Shown piece by piece: positions 23,841 through 31,788 of a stretch of DNA of 64,000 nt. The stretch comes from Streptomyces calvus (lineage in GTDB: Bacteria > Actinomycetota > Actinomycetes > Streptomycetales > Streptomycetaceae), in contig NZ_VCNP01000051.1 in the NCBI RefSeq assembly GCF_006782915.1, forward strand, positions 1 through 64,000, in the 5' to 3' direction. The stretch's first letter is position 1. The number at the start of each line of letters is the position of its first letter. The notes under the pieces were generated by a model, which searched no databases, was not told where the DNA came from, and saw nothing but the letters and a program-made list of their open reading frames with translations. The translations under genes and the position numbers were made by a program.

Positions 23841-24821
23841 TCAGCCCTGCTTCGGCACCGGGATCGACGCGGCCGCGGCCTGCTGCTCCGCGCCGGACAC
23901 CGGACCGGCCGGTACCGGTTGCCCCGCGTCCGGCATCGGACCGGCCGGGACCGATTGCCCAGCGTCCGGCACCGGACCGGCCGCGGCCGGTTGCTCCGCG
24001 TCCGGCACCCGCCTCGGCAGGGCGGACGGGCGGCGGCCGTACCAGAGCAGCGCGACGCCGTAGCCGAAGGCCAGGCAGAGCACGCCGCCGACCGCGTCCA
24101 GCCAGAAGTGGTTGGCGGTGGCGACGATGACCACCAGCGTGGCCGCCGGGTACACCAGGGCCAGGACACGTACCCACGGGACCGTGGCCAGCGCGAACAG
24201 CGTCAGGCCGCACCACACCGACCAGCCCATGTGCATCGACGGCATCGCCGCGTACTGGTTGGACATGTTCTTCAGATCGCCGGAGGCCATCGACCCCCAG
24301 GTCTGGTGGACCACGACGGTGTCGATGAAGTCCTGGCCGTTCATCAGCCGCGGCGGCGCCAGCGGATACAGGTAGTAGCCGACCAGGGCGACACCCGTGG
24401 TGGCGAACAGCACCGTCCGCGTCGCCGCGTAACGGCCCGGATGACTGCGGTAGAGCCACACCAGCACACCCAGCGTCACCACGAAGTGGAGGGTGGCGTA
24501 GTAGTAGTTCATGCCGACGACCAGCCAAGTCACCGAGTTCACGGCATGGTTGACGGACTCCTCGAAGGCCGTGCCGAGTTGGTTCTCCAGGCGCCAGATC
24601 CAGTCGGCGTTGCGCAGCGCCTCGGCCCGCTGTTCCGGCACGGCGTTGCGGACCAGCGAGTACGTCCAGTAACTCACCGCGATCAGCAGGATCTCGAACC
24701 ACAGGCGGGGCCGGCGGGGGGTGCGCGGGCGGCGCAGGAAGGTCCGCCCCGTCTCGTCCGCGACGGGATGGAGAACGGCCTCCTGCCGGCCATCCAGCGT
24801 TGTCACGGTCGTGTCACCCAT
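23841..24821 (-). CDS. PAP2-superfamily membrane phosphatase-like protein
   Basis: 326 residues from ATG 24821 (GTG two codons earlier is possible). Six membrane helices read from about residue 40 to 245. The lipid-phosphatase signature is split: AMPSMHMGWSVW (PSxH box) and NHFWLDAVGG (HxxxD). An N-terminal loop holds RRPRLWFEILLIAVSYWTYSLVRN. The C-terminus is a Pro/Ala/Gly repeat of about 12 residues (VPDAGQSVPAGP, MPDAGQPVPAGP) ending in PKQG. It resembles Streptomyces inositol-phosphorylceramide-synthase-like or phosphatidic-acid-phosphatase-like proteins; the substrate is not known. It sits opposite glnE, whose hairpin lies between their ends. The repeat beyond the stop is described separately. 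Confidence 0.88.
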   Translation of the reverse strand: MGDTTVTTLDGRQEAVLHPVADETGRTFLRRPRTPRRPRLWFEILLIAVSYWTYSLVRNAVPEQRAEALRNADWIWRLENQLGTAFEESVNHAVNSVTWLVVGMNYYYATLHFVVTLGVLVWLYRSHPGRYAATRTVLFATTGVALVGYYLYPLAPPRLMNGQDFIDTVVVHQTWGSMASGDLKNMSNQYAAMPSMHMGWSVWCGLTLFALATVPWVRVLALVYPAATLVVIVATANHFWLDAVGGVLCLAFGYGVALLWYGRRPSALPRRVPDAEQPAAAGPVPDAGQSVPAGPMPDAGQPVPAGPVSGAEQQAAAASIPVPKQG

Positions 24822-24953
24822 GGGCACAGAGTCTGCCAGAAAAGACCTCGCCCTCAGATCATCCCCCGGTCCCGTACGACCCGCATGTTCTCCCCCGGGA
24901 AGAGGCGCGCGCCCTACTGCCGTGGCAGTGCGCGAAAAGTCGTTTCCTCCACC

Positions 24954-26081
24954 CTAGGAACGATTCCGGTCCCCAGGGGCCGAAGCGGTCGAACCACGCA
25001 CCACCAGTTCCGGCATGAACACGAACTCGCTGTGCGGGGCGGGCGTTCCGCCGATCTCCTCCAGCAGGGTGCGCACCGCCGCCTGGCCCATCGCCGGGAC
25101 CGGCTTGCGGACCGTGGTGAGCGGCGGGTCGGTGAAGGCGATCAGCGGGGAGTCGTCGAAGCCGACCACCGAGATGTCCTTCGGCACGTCCAGCCCCCGC
25201 TGCCGGGCCGCCCGTATCGCACCGAGCGCCATCATGTCGCTCGCGCACACCACCGCCGTGCAGTCGCGGTCCATGAGCGCGTTGGCGGCGGCCTGGCCGC
25301 CCTCCAGCGTGTACAGGGAGTGCTGGATCAGCTCCGTCTCGATGGTCCCGGCGCTCAGCCCGAACTGCTCCTGCACGGTGCGCACGAAACCCTCGATCTT
25401 GCGCTGCACCGGCACGAACCGCTTCGGCCCGAGTGCCAGGCCGATCCGGGTGTGGCCGAGGGAGGCGAGGTGGGTGACCGCGAGCGCCATCGCCGCCCGG
25501 TCGTCGGGGGAGATGAACGGCGCCTGCACCTTCGGGGAGAAGCCGTCCACGAGCACGAACGGCACGCCCTGGGCGCGCAGCCGCTCGTAGCGCTGCATGT
25601 CGGCGGTGGTGTCCGCGTGCAGGCCGGAGACGTAGATGATGCCGGCGACCCCGCGGTCCACGAGCATTTCCGTCAGCTCGTCCTCCGTCGACCCGCCCGG
25701 GGTCTGCGTGGCGAGCACCGGGGTGTAGCCCTGCCGGGTCAGCGCCTGCCCGATGACCTGGGCCAGCGCCGGGAAGATCGGGTTCTCCAGCTCGGGGGTG
25801 ATCAGACCGACCAGGCCCTCGCTGCGCTGCCGCAGCCGCACCGGGCGTTCGTAGCCCAGCACGTCGAGGGCGGCGAGCACGGACTGACGGGTGGTGGCGG
25901 CGACGCCCGGCTTGCCGTTGAGGACCCGGCTGACGGTCGCCTCGCTCACCCCCGCCTGAGCAGCGATATCAGCAAGCCTTGTGGTCACAGCACCGGACTG
26001 TAGCGGCCGGGTCCCGCCTTGCACACCGACGGGACGCCTGGTGCGCGCCGTCGAACGGCCCGCTGTGGGCTGCTGGGTCAT
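24954..26081 (-). CDS. malR: LacI-family repressor of maltose/maltodextrin genes
   Basis: 375 residues if started at ATG 26081, which has GAGGGA 5 bases before it. A shorter start at GTG 25988 would give 344 residues, the length usually quoted for MalR/Reg1, but no strong ribosome site is seen there. The helix-turn-helix TRLADIAAQAGVSEATVSRVLNGKPGVAATTRQSV is the LacI type. The remainder is the two-lobe sugar-binding fold, with SVVGFDDSPLIAFTDPPLTTV near the end. It is divergent to malE with CTTGCAG repeats between them. In Streptomyces it represses mal and amylase genes until maltodextrin is present. Confidence 0.93.
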   Translation of the reverse strand: MTQQPTAGRSTARTRRPVGVQGGTRPLQSGAVTTRLADIAAQAGVSEATVSRVLNGKPGVAATTRQSVLAALDVLGYERPVRLRQRSEGLVGLITPELENPIFPALAQVIGQALTRQGYTPVLATQTPGGSTEDELTEMLVDRGVAGIIYVSGLHADTTADMQRYERLRAQGVPFVLVDGFSPKVQAPFISPDDRAAMALAVTHLASLGHTRIGLALGPKRFVPVQRKIEGFVRTVQEQFGLSAGTIETELIQHSLYTLEGGQAAANALMDRDCTAVVCASDMMALGAIRAARQRGLDVPKDISVVGFDDSPLIAFTDPPLTTVRKPVPAMGQAAVRTLLEEIGGTPAPHSEFVFMPELVVRGSTASAPGDRNRS

Positions 26082-26153
26082 CGCGGTCCCTCACGTCGTG
26101 GTCGGCGTCCGGTCGCAAGGGATGATTCCCCCGGCGGCAACGGATGGCAAGTG

Positions 26154-26277
26154 CTTGCAGAGTCTTGCACAACTGTCCGAACCCGCGTCGTACGGGCGGA
26201 AACCCGGGTCGCGCGGTGGTCGAGAGCAGGTCACGGCGGCATAACTCTCGGGCCTGCTTGCAAAACTTTTCTGCAAG
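26154..26277. promoter_or_regulatory. MalR-type operator repeats in the malR-malE intergenic region
   Basis: Half-sites CTTGCAG (26154-26160) and CTTGCAC (26164-26170) form a direct pair 10 bp apart. An inverted pair CTTGCA (26257-26262) and TGCAAG (26272-26277) lies nearer malE. The same half-site recurs upstream of the amylase. Known Streptomyces MalR sites are of this kind; binding here is inferred. Confidence 0.75.
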
Positions 26278-26410
26278 GTCTTTCGGATCGGTTCCATCGC
26301 TGTTACGTTCACGTCGCCCGGCGGCCGCAACGGCGCAGTCGGCAAGTCGGCAGGGCGGCAGACGGGGCCGCTCCCTGCACCACTCGGGCTTTCACCCTCA
26401 AGGAGAACTC

Positions 26411-27682
26411 ATGCGGCGTGGCATAGCGGCCACCGCGCTGGTGGCGTCCCTCGCCCTCGCGGCGACGGCCTGCGGCGGAGACGGCGACAGCGGAGACGAG
26501 GCCGGCGGCCCGGTCACCATCACCTGGTGGGACACCTCCAACGCGACCAACGAGGCACCGACGTACCAGGCGCTGGTCAAGGAGTTCATGGCCGCCAACA
26601 AGGACGTCAAGGTCAACTACGTCAACGTCCCCTTCGACCAGGCGCAGAACAAGTTCGACACCGCCGCCGGCTCCAAGGGTGCCCCGGACGTGCTGCGCTC
26701 CGAGGTCGGCTGGACGCCCGCCTTCGCCAAGAAGGGCTTCTTCGTGCCGCTGGACGGCACCGAGGCCCTCGCCGAGCAGGACAAGTTCCAGCCCAACCTG
26801 ATCGAGCAGGCCAAGTACGAGGGCAAGACCTACGGCGTCCCGTTCACCACGGACACCCTGGCCTTCGTCTACAACAAGGAACTGTTCGAGAAGGCCGGCG
26901 TCGAGGCCCCCAAGACGTGGGACGACCTGAAGAAGGCCGCCGCCACCATCAAGGACAAGACCGGCGTCGACGGCTACTGGGGCTCCACCGCGGGCTACTA
27001 CGCCCAGCCGTTCCTCTACGGCGAGGGCACCGACATGGTCGACGCCGACGCCAAGAAGGTCACCGTCAAGTCGCCGGAGGCGAAGAAGGCGTACGGCACC
27101 TGGCTGGACCTCTTCGACGGCAAGGGCCTGCACAAGGCCGACGTCACCGCCGACGCCTACGCCCACATCCAGGACGCGTTCGTCAACGGCAAGGTCGCCT
27201 CGATCATCCAGGGCCCGTGGGAGATCACCAACTTCTACAAGGGCTCCGCGTTCAAGGACAAGAACAACCTCGGCATCGCCACCGTCCCGGCCGGCTCCGC
27301 CGGCAAGGCGGGCGCCCCGACCGGCGGCCACAACCTGTCCGTCTACGCCGGCTCCTCCGAGGAGAAGCAGCAGGCCGCGCTGAAGTTCGTGAAGTTCATG
27401 ACCTCGGCGAAGGCGCAGGAGACCATCGCGCTGAAGAACTCCACGCTGCCCACGCGTGACGACGCCTACACCGACAAGGTCAAGGCCGACCCGGGCATCG
27501 CCGGCTACCAGACGGTCCTCCCGGCCGCCCAGCCGCGTCCCGCCCTGCCCGAGTACAGCTCGCTGTGGACGCCGATGGACGACGAGCTGCCCCAGATCGC
27601 CAGCGGCAAGGAGTCCCTGGACAAGGGCCTGAGCGACGCGGAGATCGCGATCGCCAAGCTGGTGCCGGACTTCAGCAAGTAA
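26411..27682 (+). CDS. malE: Maltose/maltodextrin-binding lipoprotein
   Basis: 423 residues from ATG 26411, after AAGGAG. The lipoprotein signal ends in LAATAC with Cys as the first mature residue, so it is anchored outside the membrane. The family 1 solute-binding fold follows: ITWWDTSNATNEAPTYQALVKEFMAANKDVKVNYVNVPFDQAQNKFDTAA, then YGVPFTTDTLAFVYNKELFEKAG, a GPWEI segment and an aromatic LPEYSSLWTPMDDEL region near the end. It captures maltodextrins for MalFG. It is the first gene of malEFG; an 11-bp hairpin before malF may give malE extra message. MalR-type repeats lie upstream. Confidence 0.96.
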   Translation: MRRGIAATALVASLALAATACGGDGDSGDEAGGPVTITWWDTSNATNEAPTYQALVKEFMAANKDVKVNYVNVPFDQAQNKFDTAAGSKGAPDVLRSEVGWTPAFAKKGFFVPLDGTEALAEQDKFQPNLIEQAKYEGKTYGVPFTTDTLAFVYNKELFEKAGVEAPKTWDDLKKAAATIKDKTGVDGYWGSTAGYYAQPFLYGEGTDMVDADAKKVTVKSPEAKKAYGTWLDLFDGKGLHKADVTADAYAHIQDAFVNGKVASIIQGPWEITNFYKGSAFKDKNNLGIATVPAGSAGKAGAPTGGHNLSVYAGSSEEKQQAALKFVKFMTSAKAQETIALKNSTLPTRDDAYTDKVKADPGIAGYQTVLPAAQPRPALPEYSSLWTPMDDELPQIASGKESLDKGLSDAEIAIAKLVPDFSK

Positions 27683-27693
27683 CGCCCGTGCGG

Positions 27694-27730
27694 CCGCCGG
27701 ATCCGTTTCCAGGAGGGGAGGATCCGGCGG
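27694..27730 (+). terminator. Intercistronic 11-bp hairpin between malE and malF
   Basis: CCGCCGGATCC (27694-27704) pairs exactly with GGATCCGGCGG (27720-27730). It lies 12 bases past the malE stop. Such structures usually protect the upstream message or reduce read-through so the binding protein exceeds the permease. Confidence 0.75.
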
Positions 27731-27778
27731 TCGCCGGCCCGTGTGCCGTACCCCTTGATCATCCAGAAGGTGCCGAAC

Positions 27779-28783
27779 ATGACAGTCGCCATCGACCGCG
27801 CGACGGGCAAGCGCAGCGGTGACCGCGCGCCCCGGCCCGGCCGGGCCCGCCGCCTGAAGCGCAGCTTCGACAAGCACTGGTACGCCTATGCCATGATCGC
27901 GCCGGTGGCCGTCGTGCTCGGCGTCCTCGTGCTGTACCCGCTGGCGTACGGCTTCTACCTCACGCTCACCGACGCCAACAGCCTCAACTCGGCCCGCACC
28001 ATCGGCGTGAACGAGATCGAGGCCACGTACAAGTTCATCGGCCTGGACAACTACGCCGACATCCTGTGGGGCGAGACCGCCTACGACCGCTTCTGGTCCC
28101 ACTTCGTCTGGACGATCGTGTGGACGGCCGCCTGCGTCGCCCTGCACTACGGCATCGGCCTGGGCCTGGCCCTGCTGCTCAACCAGAAGCTGCGCGGCCG
28201 CACCCTGTACCGGCTGGTGCTGATCCTGCCGTGGGCCGTGCCGACCTTCGTCACCGTCTTCGGCTGGCGCTTCATGCTCGCCGACGCCGGCATCATCAAC
28301 TCCGGCCTGGACGCGCTCGGCCTGCCGACGCCGCTGTGGCTGGAGGACACCTTCTGGCAGCGGTTCGCCGCGATCATGGTCAACACCTGGTGCGGTGTTC
28401 CGTTCATGATGGTCTCCCTGCTCGGCGGCCTGCAGTCCATCGACGCCAGCCTGTACGAGGCGGCCGAGATGGACGGCGCGAGCGCCTGGCAGCGGTTCCG
28501 CCACGTCACCCTGCCCGGCCTGCGCTCGGTCAGCTCCACCGTGGTCCTGCTCGGCATCATCTGGACCTTCAACCAGTTCGCCGTGATCTTCCTGCTGTTC
28601 GGCAACACCGCCCCGGACGCGCAGATCCTCGTGACCTGGGCCTACCAGCTCGGCTTCGGACAGCAGCCGCGCGACTTCGCGCAGTCCGCCGCCTACGGCA
28701 TGCTGCTGCTGGCCATCCTGATCGTCTTCACCTCCTTCTACCGCCGCTGGCTGAACCGCAATGAGCAGCAGCTCGCGATCTGA
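27779..28783 (+). CDS. malF: Maltodextrin ABC transporter permease
   Basis: 334 residues from ATG 27779. Six membrane helices are visible (first: YAYAMIAPVAVVLGVLVLYPLAYGF). The permease EAA loop reads EAAEMDGASAWQRFRHVTLPGL, which contacts the ATPase. After the first helix an external loop (TDANSLNSARTIGVNEIEATYKFIGLDNYADIL) is typical of the MalF family, though much shorter than in E. coli. It works with MalG and MalE. No ATPase gene is present in the window; in Streptomyces the shared ATPase MsiK is encoded elsewhere, which explains the gap. malG begins 13 bases after it. Confidence 0.96.
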   Translation: MTVAIDRATGKRSGDRAPRPGRARRLKRSFDKHWYAYAMIAPVAVVLGVLVLYPLAYGFYLTLTDANSLNSARTIGVNEIEATYKFIGLDNYADILWGETAYDRFWSHFVWTIVWTAACVALHYGIGLGLALLLNQKLRGRTLYRLVLILPWAVPTFVTVFGWRFMLADAGIINSGLDALGLPTPLWLEDTFWQRFAAIMVNTWCGVPFMMVSLLGGLQSIDASLYEAAEMDGASAWQRFRHVTLPGLRSVSSTVVLLGIIWTFNQFAVIFLLFGNTAPDAQILVTWAYQLGFGQQPRDFAQSAAYGMLLLAILIVFTSFYRRWLNRNEQQLAI

Positions 28784-28796
28784 GGCAGGAGTCCCC

Positions 28797-29708
28797 ATGA
28801 GCACCACCACCGTCACCACCACTGCTCCGGCGGACCGGCCTGCCGACGACCCGCGCCCGCCCCGTACGGTGCGCCGGCGCGGCGAGAGCAGCCCGCTGGC
28901 GAAGCTCACCTCGCACGGCGTGCTGATCGTGGCCAGCCTGATCGCGCTGTTCCCGGTCGCCTGGCTGGTCTTCCTGTCCCTCGGCCCCGACAAGGACGAC
29001 TATCTGCGTCCCGGCGGCATCTGGGGCAAGATGACGCTCGACAACTACTCGTTCGTGCTGCAGAACACGAACTTCTTCGACTGGCTGAAGAGCTCGCTGA
29101 TCGTCTCGCTCGGCACCACCGTCATCGGTGTCCTGGTCGCCGCCACCACCGGCTACGCCGTGTCCCGCATGCGGTTCCCCGGGTACAAGAAGTTCATGTG
29201 GGTGCTCCTGGTCACCCAGATGTTCCCGGTGGCCGTCCTGATGGTGCCGATGTACCAGATCCTGTCGGAACTGCAGCTCATCGACAGTTACCTTGGACTG
29301 ATCCTCGTCTACTGCTCGACGGCGGTGCCGTACTGCGCCTGGCTGATGAAGGGCTACTTCGACACCATTCCGTTCGAGATCGACGAGGCCGGACGGGTCG
29401 ACGGGCTGACCCCCATCGGCACGTTCGCGCGGCTGATCCTGCCGCTCGCCAAGCCGGGTCTGGCGGTCGCCGCGTTCTACAGCTTCATCACCGCGTTCGG
29501 CGAGGTCGCCTTCGCCACGACGTTCATGCTCGACGACGAGAAGTACACCCTCGCCGTCGGTCTGCAGAGCTTCGTCAGCGAACACGACGCACAGCGCAAC
29601 CTCATGGCCGCCACCGCGGTCCTGATCGCGATACCGGTCTCCGCGTTCTTCTACCTGGTGCAGAAGAACCTGGTCACCGGCCTCACCGCCGGCGGCACGA
29701 AGGGCTGA
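28797..29708 (+). CDS. malG: Maltodextrin ABC transporter permease
   Basis: 303 residues from ATG 28797. Six membrane helices read from about residue 40 to the end (HGVLIVASLIALFPVAWLVFLSL first). The EAA loop EIDEAGRVDGLTPIGTFARLILPLAKPGL is present. The last helix (AATAVLIAIPVSAFFYLVQKNLVTGLTAGGTKG) closes with the lysine/glycine tail seen in MalG proteins. It forms the membrane channel with MalF. The first 35 residues are Thr/Pro-rich and cytoplasmic. A 15-bp perfect hairpin follows the gene and should end most of the malEFG transcript. Confidence 0.96.
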   Translation: MSTTTVTTTAPADRPADDPRPPRTVRRRGESSPLAKLTSHGVLIVASLIALFPVAWLVFLSLGPDKDDYLRPGGIWGKMTLDNYSFVLQNTNFFDWLKSSLIVSLGTTVIGVLVAATTGYAVSRMRFPGYKKFMWVLLVTQMFPVAVLMVPMYQILSELQLIDSYLGLILVYCSTAVPYCAWLMKGYFDTIPFEIDEAGRVDGLTPIGTFARLILPLAKPGLAVAAFYSFITAFGEVAFATTFMLDDEKYTLAVGLQSFVSEHDAQRNLMAATAVLIAIPVSAFFYLVQKNLVTGLTAGGTKG

Positions 29709-29751
29709 GGCCCTTCGTGGAACGACTCCCGCGTGCCTGACTCACGCGGGG

Positions 29752-29799
29752 AGGCGGCCGCGGTGTCCATCCGACCCCGCTGTCACCGCGGCCGCCTCG
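29752..29799 (+). terminator. Perfect 15-bp hairpin between malG and aglA
   Basis: GAGGCGGCCGCGGTG (29752-29766) pairs with CACCGCGGCCGCCTC (29785-29799). A second, smaller inverted repeat (CCGCGTG/CACGCGG) occurs just before. Likely the malEFG terminator or a message-stability element ahead of aglA. Confidence 0.8.
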
Positions 29800-29852
29800 T
29801 CCCTCCGCCGCCCCCACTCGCCTCCCTGACCGAAACTCGTATCAAGGACGAC

Positions 29853-31547
29853 ATGAGCCAGCAGCACTCCGCCGCCCCGGCCCCGACCCCCACCTCCGAC
29901 GCGGCCGTCGCCACCGTCGCCCGGCGCCGCGACTGGTGGCGGGACGCGGTGATCTACCAGGTGTACCCGCGCAGCTTCGCCGACAGCAACGGCGACGGCA
30001 TGGGCGACCTGGAGGGCATCCGCTCCCGCCTGCCGTACCTGCGCGACCTCGGCGTGGACGCCGTGTGGCTCAGCCCCTTCTACGCCTCGCCGCAGGCCGA
30101 CGCCGGTTACGACGTCGCCGACTACCGCGCCGTCGACCCCATGTTCGGCACCCTGCTCGACGCGGACGCGCTGATCCGGGACGCCCACGCACTGGGCCTG
30201 AGGATCATCGTCGACCTGGTGCCCAACCACTCCTCCGACCAGCACGAGTGGTTCAAGCGGGCCCTCGCCGAGGGCCCCGGCTCGCCGCTGCGGGAGCGCT
30301 ACCACTTCCGGCCCGGCAAGGGCGCCGACGGTGAACTGCCGCCCAACGACTGGGAGTCGATCTTCGGCGGCCCGGCCTGGACCCGCGTCACCGAACCCGA
30401 CGGCACGCCCGGCGAGTGGTACCTGCACCTCTTCGCGCCGGAGCAGCCCGACTTCAACTGGGAGCACCCGGCGGTCGGCGACGAGTTCCGCTCCATCCTG
30501 CGCTTCTGGCTGGACATGGGCGTGGACGGCTTCCGCATCGACGTCGCCCACGGCATGGTCAAGGCCGAGGGCCTGCCCGACCTCGGCTCGCACGAGCAGC
30601 TGAAACTGCTGGGCAACGATGTCATGCCGTTCTTCGACCAGGACGGCGTGCACGACATCTACCGGCAGTGGCGGCTCATCCTGGACGAGTACTCCGGCGA
30701 GCGTATTTTCGTCGCCGAGGCGTGGACGCCGACCGTGGAGCGCACCGCCAACTACGTGCGGCCGGACGAGCTGCACCAGGCGTTCAACTTCCAGTACCTG
30801 GGCACCCACTGGGACGCCGCCGAGCTGCGTGAGGTCATCGACCGCACCCTGGACGCCATGCGCCCGGTCGGCGCCCCGGCCACCTGGGTGCTGTCCAACC
30901 ACGACGTCACCCGGCACGCCACCCGCTTCGCCAACCCGCCCGGCCTCGGCACCCAGATCCGCCTGGCCGGCGACCGCGAACTGGGCCTGCGCCGGGCCCG
31001 CGCGGCGACGCTGCTGATGCTGGCGCTGCCCGGTTCGGCGTACGTCTACCAGGGCGAGGAGCTGGGCCTGCCGGACGTCGTGGACCTGCCGGACGAGGTG
31101 CGCCAGGACCCGGCGTACTTCCGCGGCGCGGGCCAGGACGGTTTCCGTGACGGCTGCCGGGTGCCGATCCCGTGGACGCGCACCGGTTCCTCGTACGGCT
31201 TCGGCGACGGCGGCAGCTGGCTGCCGCAGCCGGCGGGCTGGGGCGAGCTGAGCGTGGAGGCGCAGACCGGCGTGCCCGGTTCGACGCTGGAGCTGTACCG
31301 GTCCGCGCTCGCCGTGCGCCGGGAGCAGGCGGACCTGGGTGCGGGCGACGCGGTGGAGTGGCTGCGCGCGCCCGAGGGCGTGCTCGCCTTCCGCCGCGGG
31401 GACTTCGTGTGCGTCGCGAACACCACGGGGGAGTCGGTGACGACTCCGTCGTACGGGCGGGTGCTGATCGCCAGTGACGAGGTGGCGGAGACGGGCGGCG
31501 AGGCGAAGGTGCCGGCCGACACCACCGTGTGGTGGACGACGGGCTGA
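29853..31547 (+). CDS. aglA: Alpha-glucosidase, GH13 (AglA)
   Basis: 564 residues from ATG 29853, no signal peptide, so cytoplasmic. GH13 regions are in order: WWRDAVIYQVYPRSFADSNGDGMGDLEGI, DLVPNHSS, DGFRIDVAHG with nucleophile D230, ERIFVAEAW with acid/base E289, and LSNHDVTRH with the transition-state aspartate. The short domain C ends near ADTTVWWTTG. It hydrolyses maltodextrins imported by MalEFG to glucose. A Pro/Thr-rich leader (SQQHSAAPAPTPTSDAAVATVARRRD) precedes the catalytic start. It lies 144 bases after malG, with a strong hairpin between, so it may have its own promoter as well as read-through. Confidence 0.95.
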   Translation: MSQQHSAAPAPTPTSDAAVATVARRRDWWRDAVIYQVYPRSFADSNGDGMGDLEGIRSRLPYLRDLGVDAVWLSPFYASPQADAGYDVADYRAVDPMFGTLLDADALIRDAHALGLRIIVDLVPNHSSDQHEWFKRALAEGPGSPLRERYHFRPGKGADGELPPNDWESIFGGPAWTRVTEPDGTPGEWYLHLFAPEQPDFNWEHPAVGDEFRSILRFWLDMGVDGFRIDVAHGMVKAEGLPDLGSHEQLKLLGNDVMPFFDQDGVHDIYRQWRLILDEYSGERIFVAEAWTPTVERTANYVRPDELHQAFNFQYLGTHWDAAELREVIDRTLDAMRPVGAPATWVLSNHDVTRHATRFANPPGLGTQIRLAGDRELGLRRARAATLLMLALPGSAYVYQGEELGLPDVVDLPDEVRQDPAYFRGAGQDGFRDGCRVPIPWTRTGSSYGFGDGGSWLPQPAGWGELSVEAQTGVPGSTLELYRSALAVRREQADLGAGDAVEWLRAPEGVLAFRRGDFVCVANTTGESVTTPSYGRVLIASDEVAETGGEAKVPADTTVWWTTG

Positions 31548-31614
31548 CCTTCCGACGGTCGTGACCTTCCGGTGGTCGTGACCTTCCGGTGGTCGTGGCC
31601 TTCCGGTGGTCGTG
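31547..31614. repeat. 17-bp tandem repeat x4 after aglA
   Basis: Four units (A/G)CCTTCCG(G/A)(T/C)GGTCGTG start at 31547, 31564, 31581 and 31598, followed by a partial unit. The first begins in the aglA stop codon. It lies before the hairpin at 31660. Confidence 0.85.
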
Positions 31615-31659
31615 GCCTTCGGTCGTCCGGTCCGCAACTTTTTTCATTCAAGTTGGTAC

Positions 31660-31687
31660 GGCCCGCTGCCCTTTCGGGTGGCGGGCC
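31660..31687 (+). terminator. 12-bp hairpin (one G-T pair) after aglA
   Basis: GGCCCGCTGCCC (31660-31671) pairs with GGGTGGCGGGCC (31676-31687) around TTTC. A run of six T (31639 onwards) precedes it on the same strand. Likely aglA terminator, directly before the amylase control region. Confidence 0.75.
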
Positions 31688-31700
31688 TCTAACATCTGCG

Positions 31701-31742
31701 TTGCCGCAAGGTTGCTGAAGGTTTCTGCAAGAACCTTCAAGC
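31701..31742. promoter_or_regulatory. MalR-type repeats upstream of the amylase gene
   Basis: TTGCCGCAAG (31701-31710), CTGAAG (31715-31720), CTGCAAG (31726-31732) and CTTCAAG (31736-31742) are half-sites spaced about 10 to 12 bp. This matches the direct and inverted CTTGCAG repeats between malR and malE. Control by MalR is inferred. Confidence 0.65.
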
Positions 31743-31788
31743 GACTCGGGCGGTATCCCCACACCCTTCGATGAAGAAGGAACCCCAC

